Shown here piece after piece: positions 15,030 through 15,090 of a stretch of 15,090 nucleotides of DNA. The notes beneath the pieces are model-generated. The model was not told the origin of the DNA, ran no database searches, and was given only the letters and a program-made list of their open reading frames with translations. Origin of the DNA: JABDCI01 sp964475835 (GTDB lineage: Bacteria; Verrucomicrobiota; Verrucomicrobiia; JABWAM01); contig CAYYYL010000051.1 in NCBI GenBank assembly GCA_964475835.1, positions 1 through 15,090 of the forward strand, written 5' to 3'. Position 1 is the stretch's first letter, and the number at the start of each line of letters is the position of its first letter. The position numbers were made by a program, and so were the translations under genes.

Positions 15030-15037
15030 CGTTAGAT
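15024..15037 (-). other. Core recombination box at the upstream cassette boundary, possible attI
   Basis: On the minus strand GTTAGCC (15030-15024) is preceded directly by ATCTAAC (15037-15031), giving the 10-bp palindrome CTAACGTTAG. Unlike sites 1 and 2 there is no GCTGAGC arm next to the box and no attC fold in the 53 bases up to the window end. A simple box without a palindrome is what an attI site shows; a truncated attC is the alternative. Confidence 0.45.
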
Positions 15038-15063
15038 ATAGGACATCCGAAGTTATTCATCAA
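15035..15063 (-). promoter_or_regulatory. Candidate promoter reading into the cassette array
   Basis: On the minus strand TTGATG (15063-15058) and TATATC (15040-15035) are separated by exactly 17 bases. Each box matches 4 of 6 consensus positions. Transcription would start near 15028, about 20 bases before the GTG of the ATP-grasp gene. Its place next to the boundary box fits a cassette promoter (Pc). Confidence 0.4.
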
Positions 15064-15090
15064 GCTGCGAGGAGAACCCACGAAGTTCCC

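Noticed and set aside
15053..15090. C-terminal end of a further minus-strand gene (ELRGFSSQLDE then stop)
   Set aside because: Only 12 codons are visible and another frame is equally open there; coding cannot be supported.

Overview
The window looks like a chromosomal segment of an uncultivated Gram-negative bacterium, possibly of the Planctomycetes-Verrucomicrobia-Chlamydiae group. That placement is tentative: it rests on an LPS-type glycosyltransferase, a lipoprotein glycosidase, moderately high GC, and intergenic gaps packed with palindromic repeats. No marker gene here fixes the taxonomy.

Positions 74-5756 carry five same-strand genes: a sugar-nucleotide epimerase, an M20 metallopeptidase, a GT9 heptosyltransferase-like enzyme, a GT2 dolichol-phosphate-mannose-synthase-like enzyme, and purF. 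From the M20 gene to purF the gaps are 13-37 bp, so these are probably one transcription unit. A 400-bp gap then holds a transposase-less terminal-inverted-repeat element that begins inside the purF stop codon. A second hairpin with 19-bp arms ends 16 bases before purM (6156-7190). PurF and PurM catalyse steps 1 and 5 of de novo IMP synthesis.

Positions 7191-7723 are non-coding except for a tRNA-Arg(UCU) on the minus strand, and hold two more palindromic repeats. A membrane metallophosphoesterase with an internal twin-arginine motif (7724-8992) meets a minus-strand lipoprotein glycosidase tail to tail, overlapping it by 71 bp. A further hairpin of the same 9-nt-unit family as the one after purM precedes a large U32 peptidase/RNA-hydroxylase-like gene (11053-13560).

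The most interesting part is the right end, 13666-15037. It reads as a short integron gene-cassette array on the minus strand: two attC-like sites with unpaired stem bases, and two one-gene cassettes. One cassette encodes a 107-aa three-helix membrane protein and the other a 265-aa ATP-grasp (R2K-like) protein. Each gene's stop codon lies within the R'' core box of its attC. In both cassettes the R'' box is the exact complement of the core box at the cassette's own upstream boundary and only an imperfect match to the downstream one, which is the signature of site-specific cassette insertion. Beside the upstream boundary there is no attC palindrome. Instead there is a promoter-like pair with 17-bp spacing directed into the array, so this boundary may be attI, with an integrase gene just beyond the window. 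No integrase lies inside the window.
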